From Diplolepis rosae (lineage: Eukaryota > Arthropoda > Insecta > Hymenoptera > Diplolepididae), in assembly GCA_030998225.1 (NCBI GenBank), contig JAPYXD010000755.1:4761501-4825500 (forward strand): DNA of 64,000 nt. Reading direction: 5' to 3'. The notes beneath the pieces were generated by a model, which saw only the letters and a program-made list of their open reading frames with translations, was not told the DNA's origin and did not search any database. Position numbers and translations under genes: made by a program. Within the stretch, counting starts at the first letter, position 1, and each line of letters opens with the position of its first letter. This document shows, in pieces, positions 10,364 to 22,197 of this stretch.

Positions 10364-10718
10364 TCGATTTGGCTGACAGAAGTTGTGAGACGATTTTCGT
10401 CTCATATCTTGCACTAAGAAAGTCTAATTTCTGGCAAGTTAGAATGTGACGTACGGCCTTCAAAAAAACAAATAAAAAATGAAATTAATTATTTTTGACC
10501 TGCATACGTGGAGGCTACACAAACCGTGGGACACAAATGTGTCCCTTTTTTTAAATTTTTTTTGTGGTTTCGTGGTCTCTCTACCCTCGGCTAAGAGGGC
10601 CTTATCTCCAGCAAGTTTTCTTAATTCTACTGTGATAGGGTGCTGAAAATAAATTTATAAAATGAAAATTGGTTAAAAAGATTCCCAATTGTGTCACTAT
10701 TTATTTGCTTTGATAATA

Positions 10719-11694
10719 ACACAGGTCTGCAAGGTTTTGTTGTTGAAAAGCTATGGGTCGTTTCTGGAGTAATTTTTGACGTAGAATCCGAGTCAGGAAT
10801 CAGAATCAGCCTATCACGTCAGGATTTTGAGATATTTGAGGTTATGTGCTCGAAAAATGGGGTTTTTCGCTACTTTTAAGGTTATGTAAAGGGTGCAAGA
10901 AAATTTTTGGGTTTTTTCTCAAATGTCATCATTTAGCACTACTCTTTCCCTTCAAAATGAGCTATTAAACATTTACGAGCGATTTTTTTTCACAAAGATA
11001 CGGCCATATCAAGTTTTGACATTTATCCGAACAAACTTATGAGCATTCACATTGACTCTTTGGTGCATACCATTCTATATTCGAAAATGTATCTTGAAAA
11101 TTAGTGCTTGCGGGTTTTGAAGGTCTGTGAATAAGAATTTACAGTCAGAAAATTGATATTTCCATTTCTAACATGGCGGATTTAAAGTGGTGGATCGAAA
11201 TCTACGAAATTAAACGATTTCGCTCTCTAAAAACTGGAAATATGAATTTTCTGACTGTAAATTCTTATTCACATACCATCAAAACCCGCAAGCACAAATT
11301 TTCAAGATAAATTTTCGAATGCAAAATGGTATGCACCAAAGAGTCAATGTGAATGCTCATAAGGTTGTTCGGATAAATGTCAAAATTTAATATGACCATA
11401 TCTTTGTGAAAAAAAAAATCGCTCATGACTGTTCAATAGCTCATTTTGAAGGGAAAGAGTAGTGCTAAATGATGACATTTGAGAAAAAAACGAAAAAAAT
11501 TTCTTGCGCCCTGTACATAAGCTCAAAAGTAGCGAAAAACCCTATTTTTCGAGCACATAACCTCAAATATTTTAAAATCCTGACGTGATAGGCTAATTCT
11601 GATTTTGGATTCGGATTCTACGTCAAAAAATACCCCGGAAATGATCTTTCGTTTTCCAACAACAAATACAAACCTATTATTTGCAGACCTGTGT
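10719..11694. repeat. 1-kb foldback (inverted-repeat) element
   Basis: The left arm (10719 to about 11165) returns as its reverse complement at about 11225-11694, starting and ending ACACAGGTCTGCAA / TTGCAGACCTGTGT. The arms are about 450 bp, largely identical with scattered changes, around a loop of about 60 bp. There is no open frame of note. It resembles a foldback or large palindromic MITE. In the THADA intron its transcript would form a long hairpin. Confidence 0.9.
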
Positions 11695-13180
11695 AATGAT
11701 TACAAAAATTGAGACCGTTAGTGTATTTAACTAACCGACCGACTTGGTAACACCTGTTCCGAACCACGGACGGGCAAAAGCAAAGACCGGGCTTTACTCC
11801 TCTAAACTTCTTGATTGGATCAAGAATCTCGTAAGAATGCAATTTTGATTTCAAATTGATTTATTTTGTAGACTCGTATCGATGTTACTCAGGTGGGGAA
11901 TTCTGATGACTTAGGATTTTATGTGGAGCGTGCTGACCAGGAATTTGGAAATAATTGATGTCTAAATATTTGGTAGCCTTAATTACTTTCATGTCTATTG
12001 GCAAAATGAGAAAATTTTCCTCTTTCTGCTATGTAATCGTTTTTTTTTCGATCCGTAGAGTTACTAAATAAGAGGTCGATGTCAACTTGACCTTTTAGGT
12101 TTGTTAGCTTTGATTCTGAATCCTCTTTTTTTTCTCATATTGAGAAGATAGTGGTTCAGATTTTCTAACAACATTTTACTCACTGGCTATGACAGCTTAT
12201 GACTATCCAAGTTTCAAATAATCCACTTTATTATTCATGTATTGTAGTTGTGCTTGGTACGGATAGGTATAATAGGAAATGGTTTGTAGGCGGGAGTTGT
12301 TACATGCGTGTATGTTTTCGTACTAACTCCCTTCTCTCCTTCCTCATCCTTCTCCCTGTTACATTACATTCTTGTTTCATCTCTCCTGATTTTGAGAACA
12401 TTCTTTTAAAAAACAATTCGGGTATGCATACAAATATGCACGCATACGTGTCCATTTGTGTGAAGAATAAAAACAACCGCGTATCGTGATGTGAAGTACA
12501 TTTCTTAATTTTCACGTTTTTTATAAATTTATAATTAGGTGCGTGGAAGAAATACGCGTTATGTGTGCGTATTTAGTTACCTGCGGTCGGTTTAGAATTA
12601 CTCCAAAATTTTATTTATTTGTTGTATTTATTTACGGACATGATATATATATATATATATAAGGAATTCCTTAAAGTTTTGTCATTTTGTCATTTCTTCT
12701 TCGGTCTTGTGAACTGACCTCCTTCTTGTTACATTTGTACTAAGCCTAAAATATACTCCGGTTAAGAGCACTAAGAATAAAAAATCGTCGCGTTCACCTC
12801 TAGAAACCAATTTGGATGGATATCGTTTAATGACCCCTCTCAATTGTCCTAATTGAGAAAGAAGTTATTTTTTTATTTTTAGCGGCTCGTAACATAGACG
12901 AATTTATGCAACTGCAAAAACAGCAAAATCTCAAGTTCTATGCATTTTTAGTTGACATTTTTTTTGCAATATGAAGCTGAAATTTCGCTTTATTATCTAT
13001 GCTAAATTACAAATCAGAAATGAAGTTCAGCTTGGAGCAATTGAGCGTTCAATTAGACTCATAATTCAAGAAAATTTTATATTTTATTTTAAGCAACTTC
13101 CCATTTGATGCGAGCTTCCTTATACGATTCTTTCGTCTCGGAAAGGTTTTTTCTATCAAGTAGAGCTTTAAAAGCTGGAA
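11695..13180. other. Intronic AT-rich stretch
   Basis: No gene recognised. It holds a (TA)n run at 12643-12661 and scattered poly-A/T. Open frames at 12199-12515 on both strands are uninformative. Confidence 0.5.
12643..12661. repeat. (TA)n microsatellite
   Basis: About nine tandem AT units, uninterrupted. Confidence 0.9.
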
Positions 13181-13345
13181 AAATAGAAAGACGTCATAGT
13201 TTTTTTCGACCGTCTACTGAGTCAATATTTTTATTTTTTTATTTAGCTTTCTAATCTTATGAGAGATTAATTCGCTTTACATTGGTTGGTAAATTTTACA
13301 TTGATCTTTCTGTGTTATAATCGTTGAGCACATTACATTTTTAGA

Positions 13346-14750
13346 CGGTAAATTTACATTTTTTAAAAAAGTTTATGACATATTGACATGCGGGTATATT
13401 AGGTGCGGCAATTATGACAGACATTTTCATTGGAAGTTGGATGTTGAGTAGGAGTAAATTTTGTAGCAGTTCGCCTCATTCTTGATTATATACAGAGAAT
13501 TGCCATACAACGTGGTTGATTTCTTCTTCGTAATCATTGCATTTACATTTTGCGTCATTAATAATATTAACTTTAGCCAAGGAGGCAGCGAGGTTATAAT
13601 GATTCGTTCTCAGACGATTTACAGATACAATAAGTTCACGGGTAATATTTTGTTTATAAAACCATGGTTTATTAACATTTTTGTAATAGTCTTTGAAATA
13701 AGTCTGACCATTAGTCTTACTATTTTTAAGAATAATTTCATTGCTCTCTTCAGTCATTGTTTTTTTAAAGAGTTCTTTCAAATCCGAAAATGGAATTTCA
13801 AGGATAGTATTATCAGAATCATTTTTTCCTGCCTCCTTGGCTAAAGAGTCTGCTATTTCGTTTGCCTTAATACCATGGTGGGATGGTATCCAAAAGAATT
13901 TGATGTTAGTGTCGCCATTTGTTTTTTCAAGGAATTCCACATATTTTTTTTTAATTTCTAGTATGTAGGTATTGATTCTGATATTAAGACTGATTTTTTG
14001 TAAGCTGGAAAGTAAGCTTAGAGAATCTGTGAAAATGCATATGTTACTGTTCGACTTTTCAAGCGCTAGGTCTAAGGCATCGCACATTGTTATACATTCG
14101 GCAGTAAAGACGGAGGTGTTACGGTCTAATTTTCTTTGAACTTTTTTGTTGAATGTTGGACAGAAGACAGCCGAACCAGCTGAGGAGGTGCCTCTATCTT
14201 TACTGCCATCTGTATAGATTTCACAAACGCATTCGGTAACAATGAGTGAATTGATTTTGTTGTTTGGGTCACGAGATTGGGTGAGTTCCTTCCCTAATTC
14301 GATATTGTAGGGAATTGCCGTAGTTAATACATTGTAATCGAATTCATAGATTACATACGTATCTGTTTTTAGGAAATAATACGGATGTCTAATCAAGTCG
14401 ATAATACATGTTTCAAAAATCTGTTTACGTTTATTTTTTGCTTTATTTAATATTTTGGAGTAGTAGTCATGGACGTTACTGTATGTAAGGTGGTTTTTGT
14501 TGCTTAATATTTTGATTAAATAAGTTTTGCATAGAAAGGTAGTCCTACTATAGATTGACGGTAATTTTGATTCAGCTAATAAAAGATTTAGTGGTGTAGT
14601 TATTCGATATCCAAGGGCAGCGCGTATAGCTTTGTACTGTATTTGCTCGATTCTTTTAATCAATCGCTTGTTCGTGGGAAAAAAGATAAAGCAGCCGTAT
14701 TCTATAATGGGTCTTATATAGCTTTTGTAAAAGGTTCTAAAAGGAACCAA
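13346..14750 (-). pseudogene. LINE post-RT region with RNase H domain
   Basis: A 424-codon open frame (13476-14750) begins after a frameshift with RTFYKSYIRPIIEYGCFIF, the usual thumb block. The type I RNase H domain spans roughly residues 175-310. Its acidic residues are visible in IYTDGSK (Asp), FTAECITM (Glu), IFTDSLSLLSS (Asp) and WIPSHHGIKANEIADSLAKEA (His and Asp). It ends with C-K-C-x-x-x-x-x-x-x-x-H-V-x-x-x-x-x-x-Y, the C-terminal zinc-binding region. A TGA at about 13474 interrupts the tail, which otherwise runs to 13346 (CKFTV). Confidence 0.9.
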
Positions 14751-16172
14751 GTTCCTTGCAAGTATTTAACAATGTTTAGTGCTTTATGGGATTTGTTCAA
14801 CAGGAGGTTTATATGAGGAATGAAACTTAATTTATAATCAAATAAAATGCCTAGAAAGCGCGCCATCTCACTAGATTTTATAGTACAGGTATCGCTGATT
14901 TTGATTTCGGTTTCTCCGGGTCGAATACTCTTATTGTTAAAATTAACAAATATGGTTTTGTGCGGGGCAAGCTCTAGTCCTAGTTTAGATAGTTCGTCAT
15001 TCACAGATTGAATGGCTTTTTGCAGCGAGTTTTTATTATATGAGAACATACCAATGTCATCCGCGAATTGTGAAATAGTGACAGTACTGGGTAAGTATTT
15101 CGAGATTTCTGACACATATAATATACAACAAGGGGCTTAGAACTCCACCTTGAGGGACTCCTTTGTTGCACCGTCTGGTTTGTTCAGTTACACTGGTGTG
15201 TATAATTCTCTCATATGTCAGAAATTTGACAAATTGTATTATATTACGAGAGCAGCCCAGATCTGCTAATTTTTTAATTAACAAGTCACTATTTACGTTC
15301 TCAAAAGCAGAGAATACGTCTAGAAAAACAGCGAAGTATTCTTTTTTCATTTTTAGTCTTTTTTTAATATTAATTGTGAGATTCAATAAATTATCAGCAC
15401 ATGAGCATCCTTTGCGAAACCCACTTTGATTTTTGGGAAGAACATTATTTGTTTCAATCCACCATTGGAATTTATTTTTAATAATGGTCTCAAATAATTT
15501 GCATAAGGCGGAAGTTAAGGCGATAGGTCGATAATTTATACCGTTTGGTTTGCTGACAAAGTGAACGTATGTTTCCCTCCAGCTATTTGGAAATTTCCCT
15601 GTTTTGAACATCGCGTTATAGATGTCTAATAGAATTAATTTGTATTTGATAGGCAACATTTTTAGAACATAGTAATCAAATCCATCAAGACCGGGGGAGG
15701 AAGTAGCATTTCTCGTGCCTAGGGCTGAATTAAATTCCGCGAAGGTAAAGGAGGCTTCTCAAAATTCGTTTTCTTCGAAGCTTGGAAAATAGTCGGGGTC
15801 CGTTGGGACCCAAGGGGGGCAAATTTTGTCTAAAGTTTTGAATTTATTCTGAGTCTGAAGATTTTCAGGGTGATGAGATGGGGTGATTTTAATCCATTTG
15901 TTTTTCAAAATCCTCGCGTTATCCCAGACGTACGTGCTGCTTATATTAGGAGTTAGAGTTTCCGCGTTCGTTATGTAGCTGGCTTTCTTCTTGATTTTGA
16001 AAAATTTTTTAGCCAATGCAGATATTCTTTTGTATTCGATTAGGTCACTAAATTCCTTGGTTTTATCCCAGTTTAGGAAGGCGGCCTTTATTTTTTGTTT
16101 TATATCCTGACATTCCTCATCCCACCAAGAAAGTGGATTACGATATTTTTGGTCACTAACTTTTTTACATTC
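14714..16172 (-). pseudogene. LINE reverse transcriptase part, lightly broken
   Basis: From the WWDEECQ linker the frame runs to a single in-frame TGA at 15759 (FEENEF-stop-EASF). It continues through SSPGLDGFDYYVLK, NYRPIALTSALCKLFE, NQSGFRKGCSCADNL, AVFLDVFSAFENV (the DxxxAF motif) and KGVPQGGVLSPLLY. A one-base frameshift near 15115 follows. The other frame carries the catalytic QFADDIGMFSYN block, LGLELAPHKT and the thumb region MARFLGILFDYKLSF. A second frameshift lies near 14745. Few lesions mean a comparatively young copy. Confidence 0.88.
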
Positions 16173-17336
16173 TCATCATGGATGAGAAGGTATTGGTTTT
16201 ATGTGAAAAATGACTTTCGAAATTTTCATCAAATCTTTACGTTTTGAGACCCCCTGAGTCAGAAAAAAGGGTTTTTACGAAAGTGTCTGTCTGTCCGTCT
16301 GTCCGTCTGCCTGTCTGTCCGTCTGTCCGTCCGTCTGTCTATCTGTCTGTCTGTCTGCCTGTCTGTCTGTCTGTCTGTCTGTAGGTCGTGTGCGGCATAA
16401 CTCTCGATAGAATTATCAGATTGAATTGAGCTTTGGTACACTTTATCGGAGCCGAAAAAGTAAGGACAAGTTCGTTAACCAGCCACATCCAATCAAAATT
16501 GAGGGGTTGAGCACTACTTTTGTGTTTTTGAAAATAATTTTTTGAAAAAATCAAAAATTTCAATACTGGTTTTAGATAGTGCTCATAAATGTCTAAAAAT
16601 TATCCTGATAACATTTTTTGATTAAATCAAAATTAGAAATGTTACAGCATATTCAAATTCGAAAAAAGTCAATATCAAAATTCCATTTTCCAGTTAAATT
16701 ATACGAGATACGAAAAAACGTCATGATACAATATCATTGAATAAATAAAGACCTACAAATTTGAATTGTAACATTTTTTCATAAGATGCATATTTTTCTT
16801 TTTAAATAAAAAAAAACTATTGAAAATCCAAAATTCAATTTTTTAACAATAATATGTAAAATAAGAAAAAAACGTAAGAATACAAAGTTGTTAGCTTCAA
16901 AAAGATCTACAAGTTTTGTCTCACACAGTTTCTGATAAAACATATATTTTTCGTTTCAATTCCAAAAAATACGATTAAAATTCAAAAATTCCATTTTTTA
17001 GACAAAATATGAGATACAAAAAAAACTTTGAGATGAAAAATTGTTTGGCTAAATAAGGTCTACACATTCTTATCGAGAAATTTCTCGACAGGATGTATAT
17101 TTTAATTTTTTGATTTTTAATATTGAAAAAATTCGATTTGTTTCACCAAAATATGTGAGATACGAAATAAGCGTTGTTCTGCAAAATCGTTTCCTTAAAT
17201 AAAGTTTACGATTGTTTTTCCTTTTTGAGATATTTGGAAGAAAATAAATTTATCAATAATCATGTAATTTATTAAAAAGTTACAAAAATGCATACAGAAA
17301 ATCGAGCGCGAAGCGCGAGTGTCATGATGAGAATGT
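16168..17336. mobile_element. Helentron-like (mini-me/HINE type) non-autonomous element
   Basis: About 1.17 kb. Inner ends are inverted copies of ACATTCTCATCATG (16168-16181 and 17323-17336). It carries a (GTCY)n microsatellite near the left end. Then follow at least four imperfect units of about 130-150 bp that share TATGAGATACGAAAAAA and a TAAATAAAG-TCTACAA block, and a CGCGAAGCGCG hairpin just before the right end. Subterminal inverted repeats, a GTCY core and a terminal hairpin are the described layout of DINE-1/mini-me/HINE elements. There is no coding frame. Confidence 0.7.
16284..16382. repeat. (GTCY)n microsatellite
   Basis: About 100 bp of GTCT/GTCC/GTCA tetranucleotides on the plus strand, almost uninterrupted. 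It is part of the Helentron-like element. Confidence 0.95.
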
Positions 17337-17726
17337 GTTCCTTAAGGCCGATAGAGCCTTAAGTAAATTGAATTTCCTGTTTCACTTAAATTCAAAAAGA
17401 AATTGAGTGACTTTGAGAAAATGTGTAATTCACATTATCTGTAATATTATTACAAAATTGGTTTGAGCTTCAGTATCAAATTATAAGAAATAAACTTAAA
17501 CGTATGCGAAGCGCGAGGTCCAGAAAGAATGGAGTGCAATGTAACTGCAAGTTTAAAAAGTTACTTTTTTTCGAGAAGTAACTCAATCTCAAAAAGTTAC
17601 TTGTTCGAAAAGTAACGTAACTAACCCAGGATAGCATATACATAAAGTGTGGTGAAAAAACCATACTTTCTGAATGCAAGGAATGCATGTTTTTAAAAAT
17701 ATTTATGACGAATTTGTGCATTAATA
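17337..17726. other. Spacer between two repeats
   Basis: Contains a second GCGAAGCGCGAG hairpin at about 17497 and three AAAAGTTAC-type direct repeats at 17555-17615. This may be the tail of a second Helentron-like copy. No gene. Confidence 0.4.
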
Positions 17727-18385
17727 GAACATACTCAATTTCCTTAATTTTCCACTTTATTACTTTCCCTAAACAGTGTGTTTTAGTTGTATCCAATACT
17801 TCAGATTACTTTTTTTTTATTAGAAAAAAATATTGCCACTTTACGGGGTTTGCATAATTTGCGTTCACATATGATGTATTAGACTCATATGATGTGTTTC
17901 GGGACAAAAATTGCCCCTTCAAAAATTTTGAAGGATAATATCAATTTTGAATTAAAAGTACGCCGCGCGTACGGTTTATTGCCTCTATTGTTGCGATTCA
18001 CTACCTGCTCTTCAGTTCGACTTCGAGCTGGCCGACAAAAATTTGGAACGATTCATCTGATAGTATATATGCATATATGCAATATTTGCGGACTTCGCAC
18101 ATGTAGGGTTAAAATATAAGAATAGTTTTTTACGAACATTTTTTGTTAACCTTGAAGTCATCAAATTTTCGTCTGTTCCAAGGGTTCTATGCATGTAAAT
18201 TTCATCCCGAAATAAGGTATAAAAGTCCTTCCGTTTATGGAGGTATTGTTAATTGCTTCTATTGTCGTCTTTCGTTACCTGATCTAGAGATGAATTTCCG
18301 TCTCATATAAGAATTTCCTTCCCAATATTTCGTCTCACAATTCTTCCCAGTTTTGGGTTTGAGACGTCTCAAACTTCTATATCGT
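17727..18385 (-). repeat. 0.66-kb non-autonomous element, copy 2 (inverted)
   Basis: Reverse-complement partner of 9695-10363, with similar length and the same GAGACGTCTC palindrome at its right end (about 18357-18374). Sequence outside the two copies is unrelated, so both edges are defined by comparison. The two copies lie about 7.4 kb apart in opposite orientation in one intron. Confidence 0.75.
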
Positions 18386-19629
18386 AAAAAAAGTTGGGTA
18401 CATTTTATCTGTAGAAAATGCAGGGCCGTGTGAGGGATTGCTGCGCCTTGTTTCGCCAACAATTTTATAAAAGGCTAACAGAAGTTTTTAAGTGAAGAGA
18501 TTTTTAATAAATTAATTACTGAATTCTAAAGTATCAAATATAAGAATTTCACAATTTCTGAAGTATATGTCAATTTACAAAGTAATAAAAATTGTGTGTA
18601 TCTAAAAAACTGACATTAACAACTACGCATCGTAGCAGTAAAAATTTCACAAAACTTTCAAGCGCAGTCCAAGAATTTTCCTTTGACTCGTATAGCAGGT
18701 ATATAGAGATACTTGTATATCTTTCTAATCTTCAGAAGAAGTATTTGCTTTTCTATAATTTTTTCAAAAAATATCCAATAGAATTTGGAAGAATTTCGTT
18801 CTTTGACTGTGTTTGAATTAATCTATGACATTCTTCCTTTTTTCGATGAAGTTTTAAGCTTCTTCATAAAAAGTATATAGGATCTACGGAAAAATTTGTC
18901 CTGTCCAAAAGTCGAGGACTGTCAAGTAAGAAGATAGTAAGAAGAGTTAAATAGACTGTTGAGAAATGCCAGGCCTTTAAGGGGGAAACCTGGTTTATCA
19001 GCTTGAGAAAATCTATTTTTGTTGTAGCTTTAATTCTTAGCTTTGGATGTGGAAAATATGTTTTTAAAGTTTTAATTGTAATTTAAAGTATTTATAGAAA
19101 TACTGGCCAAAAAGTACCCGTAATGAGAGAAGTTTGATGGATGCATCGATCGAAACGCGGAAAGATAGTATTTGTTAATAGCGTTCACTGAAGTTAATGA
19201 TCAAGTTTATGTGGCTATTTCTAGATCCGATTATCCATCTAGATTTTGTTATTAGCTGTGATTCGTTCGCTTCCCACGTCCTTGTAGCTCTACTATGTAC
19301 GGTCCGCATCACACAAGCGTATACACAATAACAGACAGCCCTGTAGGCTAGAGGCGGCTGGATCTAAGGATTTTCGGTAATGAGGTTAGATTTCGTCATC
19401 TAATAGGCCTTGCAGTAGCATTTATTTTATGAAGCAGAGGAGTAGAAATTCAACAAGTGTGCGGTGTATTAGAAAAGTTCCGAGGTGCTATTTTTATTTT
19501 TTCATCCGAAAGGCCTTAAAAAGTCTTACAGAGAGGCTGCTAACTATATTTGACAGTCAAGGGCATTTATCCAGAAGTGGGTTACGATGTTTAAGACCAC
19601 GCAAAATGTGAATGATCTTCTGGAGTGCG
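18386..19629. other. Intronic stretch without recognised genes
   Basis: AT-rich; the open frames at 18592-18816 and 19429-19611 show no motif I recognise. The latter runs into the Tc1 relic and may be its decayed N-terminus. Confidence 0.4.
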
Positions 19630-19850
19630 GAAAAACCCAAACCAAAAGATCACGAGAGGATAAGGTCATCATAAAGCTATTCGAAGTGGATTCTCAACTA
19701 ACTCTGCGACAAGCTCAAAAATAGCATTTGAAAATGAAAGTTAAGGTGAGTTTAATGACAATGAAACGCTGCTTGCAAAAGTCGGGACTTGAATGGCGAG
19801 GCATGATATAGAAATTGCTGCTTATCCAAAAATATACGGAAAAACGCATG
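19630..19850 (+). pseudogene. Tc1-like transposase relic (helix-turn-helix part)
   Basis: The plus-strand frame reads TKRSREDKVIIKLFEVDSQL, LTLRQAQ, then VSLMTMKRCLQKSGLEWRG and PLL-IQKYTEKR-like codons, with two internal stops. This is the second HTH and start of the core of Tc1-family transposases, which insert at TA by a DDE/D mechanism. No catalytic residues remain and no terminal repeats were found. Confidence 0.65.
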
Positions 19851-20789
19851 ACGATCTCCTTAACAAAATAGCACGTGAACTTAGAATGCCGAACAGTGCT
19901 ATCAGAGGACATAAAATTCATTTTCGACAGCTGCCAATTTGATTCTTATTCAACATCGAAGAGATTACCAAACAGCCTCTAGACAAATAAACGTGCATTG
20001 AATCTTTTTATATCAACCCTCAAATCGATTAATGCACCCCACTCCAGTTTGAGGCAAAATAATTTAGGAAAAATTGATCACTTGTAAACACGGACCTCTA
20101 ACGACTAGCGTTCTAGAGAATAGAAGTAACAATATAATGAGAGTTACGAAATAGTTATAAAATAAAATTGATAATCATTTTCATAACGACTGTTACAAAG
20201 TTACGCCATTACATAGTCCTAGAATCTTTCTGTCATAAAAGTGTCACAAAGTTCTAAATCACTGTTCCGTTTCAAATCTAGAACAGTTCTAGAACCATTT
20301 ACAACTACAACCACATATGTGTAACAATTTGTTAGAAAAGGACTCACTTCATTAAGACGGTTAGCTGTGCCACCCGGTGACTGGGTAGATGAGTCCAAAA
20401 CATCAACCACAATGAATCCTACTCTGTTCGCGGAAGCAATCCCCAGTCTTATAAAAGCCACAGTTATTCCAATAACTAAACTTCATAACGACAAATTTAG
20501 AGTCGTAAACTAGACAATCCCTGGACTGAGTCAAATGGCCACCGAATCAATTAGAACAGGTAACAAATACCAACTTGTTCAGACTATCACACTATTTTGT
20601 GGCCAAGAGCCCGCTTGTCGGACTTGATTTTGACTTACTTCAGGAGTCCAAAAAGTAACTGACCAGCCACATCTGAGTTCACAAAGGCAATATGGTCGCA
20701 CGGAGGGTGGGCGTAGATGTGAACGAAGATGGAACGGAAGCCACAACAAAAAGTTCCTTTTTTCAGGTCTATCGATTCCAAACATAAAG
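19851..20789. other. Intronic stretch without recognised genes
   Basis: Open frames at 20219-20461 and 20579-20848 (minus strand) show no motif I recognise. The sequence leads into the tandem array. Confidence 0.4.
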
Positions 20790-21411
20790 CAAGATACCCT
20801 GCTTGAAAAAACCGTTAAAACCATGATTGGAACCGGGTGAAACGCCATTTAGAACCCAGGTAGGTTCCCATCATAAGTTCTGGCACTTTATCCGGACCTA
20901 ACTGGGTTCTACCGGGAAATTATAACATAATTGTGGAATGCAATCCGGGTGTAAGCGAGTTCTACATGGGTAATTGGTACTCAAATTATATTATTTTAAT
21001 TGGAAAACGGGACCTAACAGGGTATACCTGGCTACCGTTCGGGATGAGTATATAAAAATTATTTTTCAAAAGTGCACTTTGGATGTTTAAAAAGGTCTAG
21101 CGTGATTGTATCAGGTATTTAACGTATTATAGGTGTGGGCGTCTATCAGGGTCTAAACGATCTCTAGAAGGGACATATATTGACAAATCTGGTCAAAGTT
21201 TACTCTGGGTATTTAAACGGATCTACCGTGGTTCTACCAGAGATCTCTTGAATCGAAGGTATGAACGTCTAACAGGATCTAAACGGGTTATAGCGGGGAT
21301 ATAGATTGACAAATTTGGCAAAGTGTACTCTGGGTGTCTACAGAGGTCTAAAGTCGTTCTATCAGGGATCTCTTGAATCGAAGGCATGGGCATCTAACAG
21401 GTGTTACATTG
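20790..21411. repeat. Degenerate tandem array (about 122-126 bp units)
   Basis: At least three imperfect higher-order units of about 122-126 bp. One starts near 21183 (TGACAAATCTGG, ACTCTGGGTATTTAAACGG, GATCTCTTGAATCGAAGG) and the next near 21308. Each is built of shorter degenerate words such as GGGTCTAAACGG and GGTTCTACC. The leftmost part (20795-20840) recurs inverted at 30590-30640. A gypsy element interrupts the array. Confidence 0.75.
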
Positions 21412-21412
21412 A

Positions 21413-22197
21413 TGTTACCATGAAGTAAGTACACAGGGCGCGGTATTGGGAAGACCCGTCCTGGGCCCGAGCGGAGCCGAGATCCCCCGAGAAACCTCGA
21501 GGGGATGAGTCTTGACTGTTTGTTGTCGTCGGTCAATGATCTGTCATGGGCGACGTTTCGTTAGCTTGTGTCGCTAACCTCATCAGGCTATATTTATTTC
21601 AAAAATGTTATATAAAAATCAATAATTACCAAATTTAACAAAAATTATCATAACAAAGTTTTACCTTAAAATTGAAGTCTTTTTTTACATTTGAGACACT
21701 TTTTCAAATATTAAAATCTAAATTTTGTTAGTCACATGTTGAGTCCAAAGTAAATTTTCAAACTAACGCTGTTCACCATTTGTTACTTATTTATAATACA
21801 GAGGAGACTAACATTAATAAGACTAACACCAATTCAAACCTGTATATTATACAAAATGCATTTGCTGTTCCATTTAGCCACGTTTTGTGCCAGAGGAAGT
21901 TTTGGTCGTCCGACTGTTAAAATAGTGTCCGGTTCTCTGTTATGGTCATTTTGTTGGAACACGCGATTATAACTTGTACGTGACAATAAAGTGCTTTTAA
22001 CTATTTTAAGTGCCCGTTTCCATTGAATTAACCTTAGTTCTCGCCATCCTTTTCCTTATTTCCCCCCTTTGGATAACAACCTCGTTATACCTGGCACCCA
22101 GCGTAAAAAACCCATTAAACCTTTTCCTAAGAATCATTGGAAACCCGCCGAGAATAGGGTCGAAGATAAGAGGATTTTTAAAGTGCTACGAGACTGA
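21413..22197 (+). repeat. 5' LTR, enlarged by an insertion
   Basis: Aligns with the 493-bp 3' LTR at both ends: shared CCCGAGCGGAGCC, CTCGTTATACCTGGCACCCA and GAAACCCGCCGAGAATAGGG. About 290 bp extra lie between roughly 21535 and 21860. That extra block contains the minus-strand hammerhead. Confidence 0.85.
21551..21590 (-). ncRNA. Hammerhead ribozyme core, second copy
   Basis: On the minus strand: CTGATGAG (21586-21579), a perfect 6-bp stem II (GTTAGC with GCTAAC, 7-nt loop, 21578-21560), then GAAAC (21559-21555). All invariant core boxes are in register. Its stem II differs in sequence from the one at 2972-2991 but not in architecture, so covariation supports structure. It lies in the insertion of the 5' gypsy LTR, which is probably a Penelope-like fragment. 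Confidence 0.78.

Larger units (their letters stand above)
13346..16172 (-). mobile_element. I-superfamily LINE with RNase H, 5'-truncated
   Basis: Minus-strand non-LTR retrotransposon missing its 5' half (ORF1 and endonuclease). Order on the minus strand: pre-RT linker (NPLSWWDEECQ near 16130, to 15759), RT (15759 to about 14720), RNase H (about 14230 to 13800) and a C-terminal Cys-rich tail ending near 13346. RT followed by RNase H is the arrangement of the I/LOA/Ingi group, unlike the R1 copies in this window. Its 5' edge coincides with the end of the Helentron-like element, which may have cut it. Confidence 0.88.

Noticed and set aside
16284..16382. CRISPR array
   Set aside because: A simple tetranucleotide run without spacers in a eukaryotic genome.
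16259..16563. Minus-strand frames with Thr-Asp-Arg-Gln repeats as a repeat protein
   Set aside because: The repeat is the translation of the (GTCY)n microsatellite.
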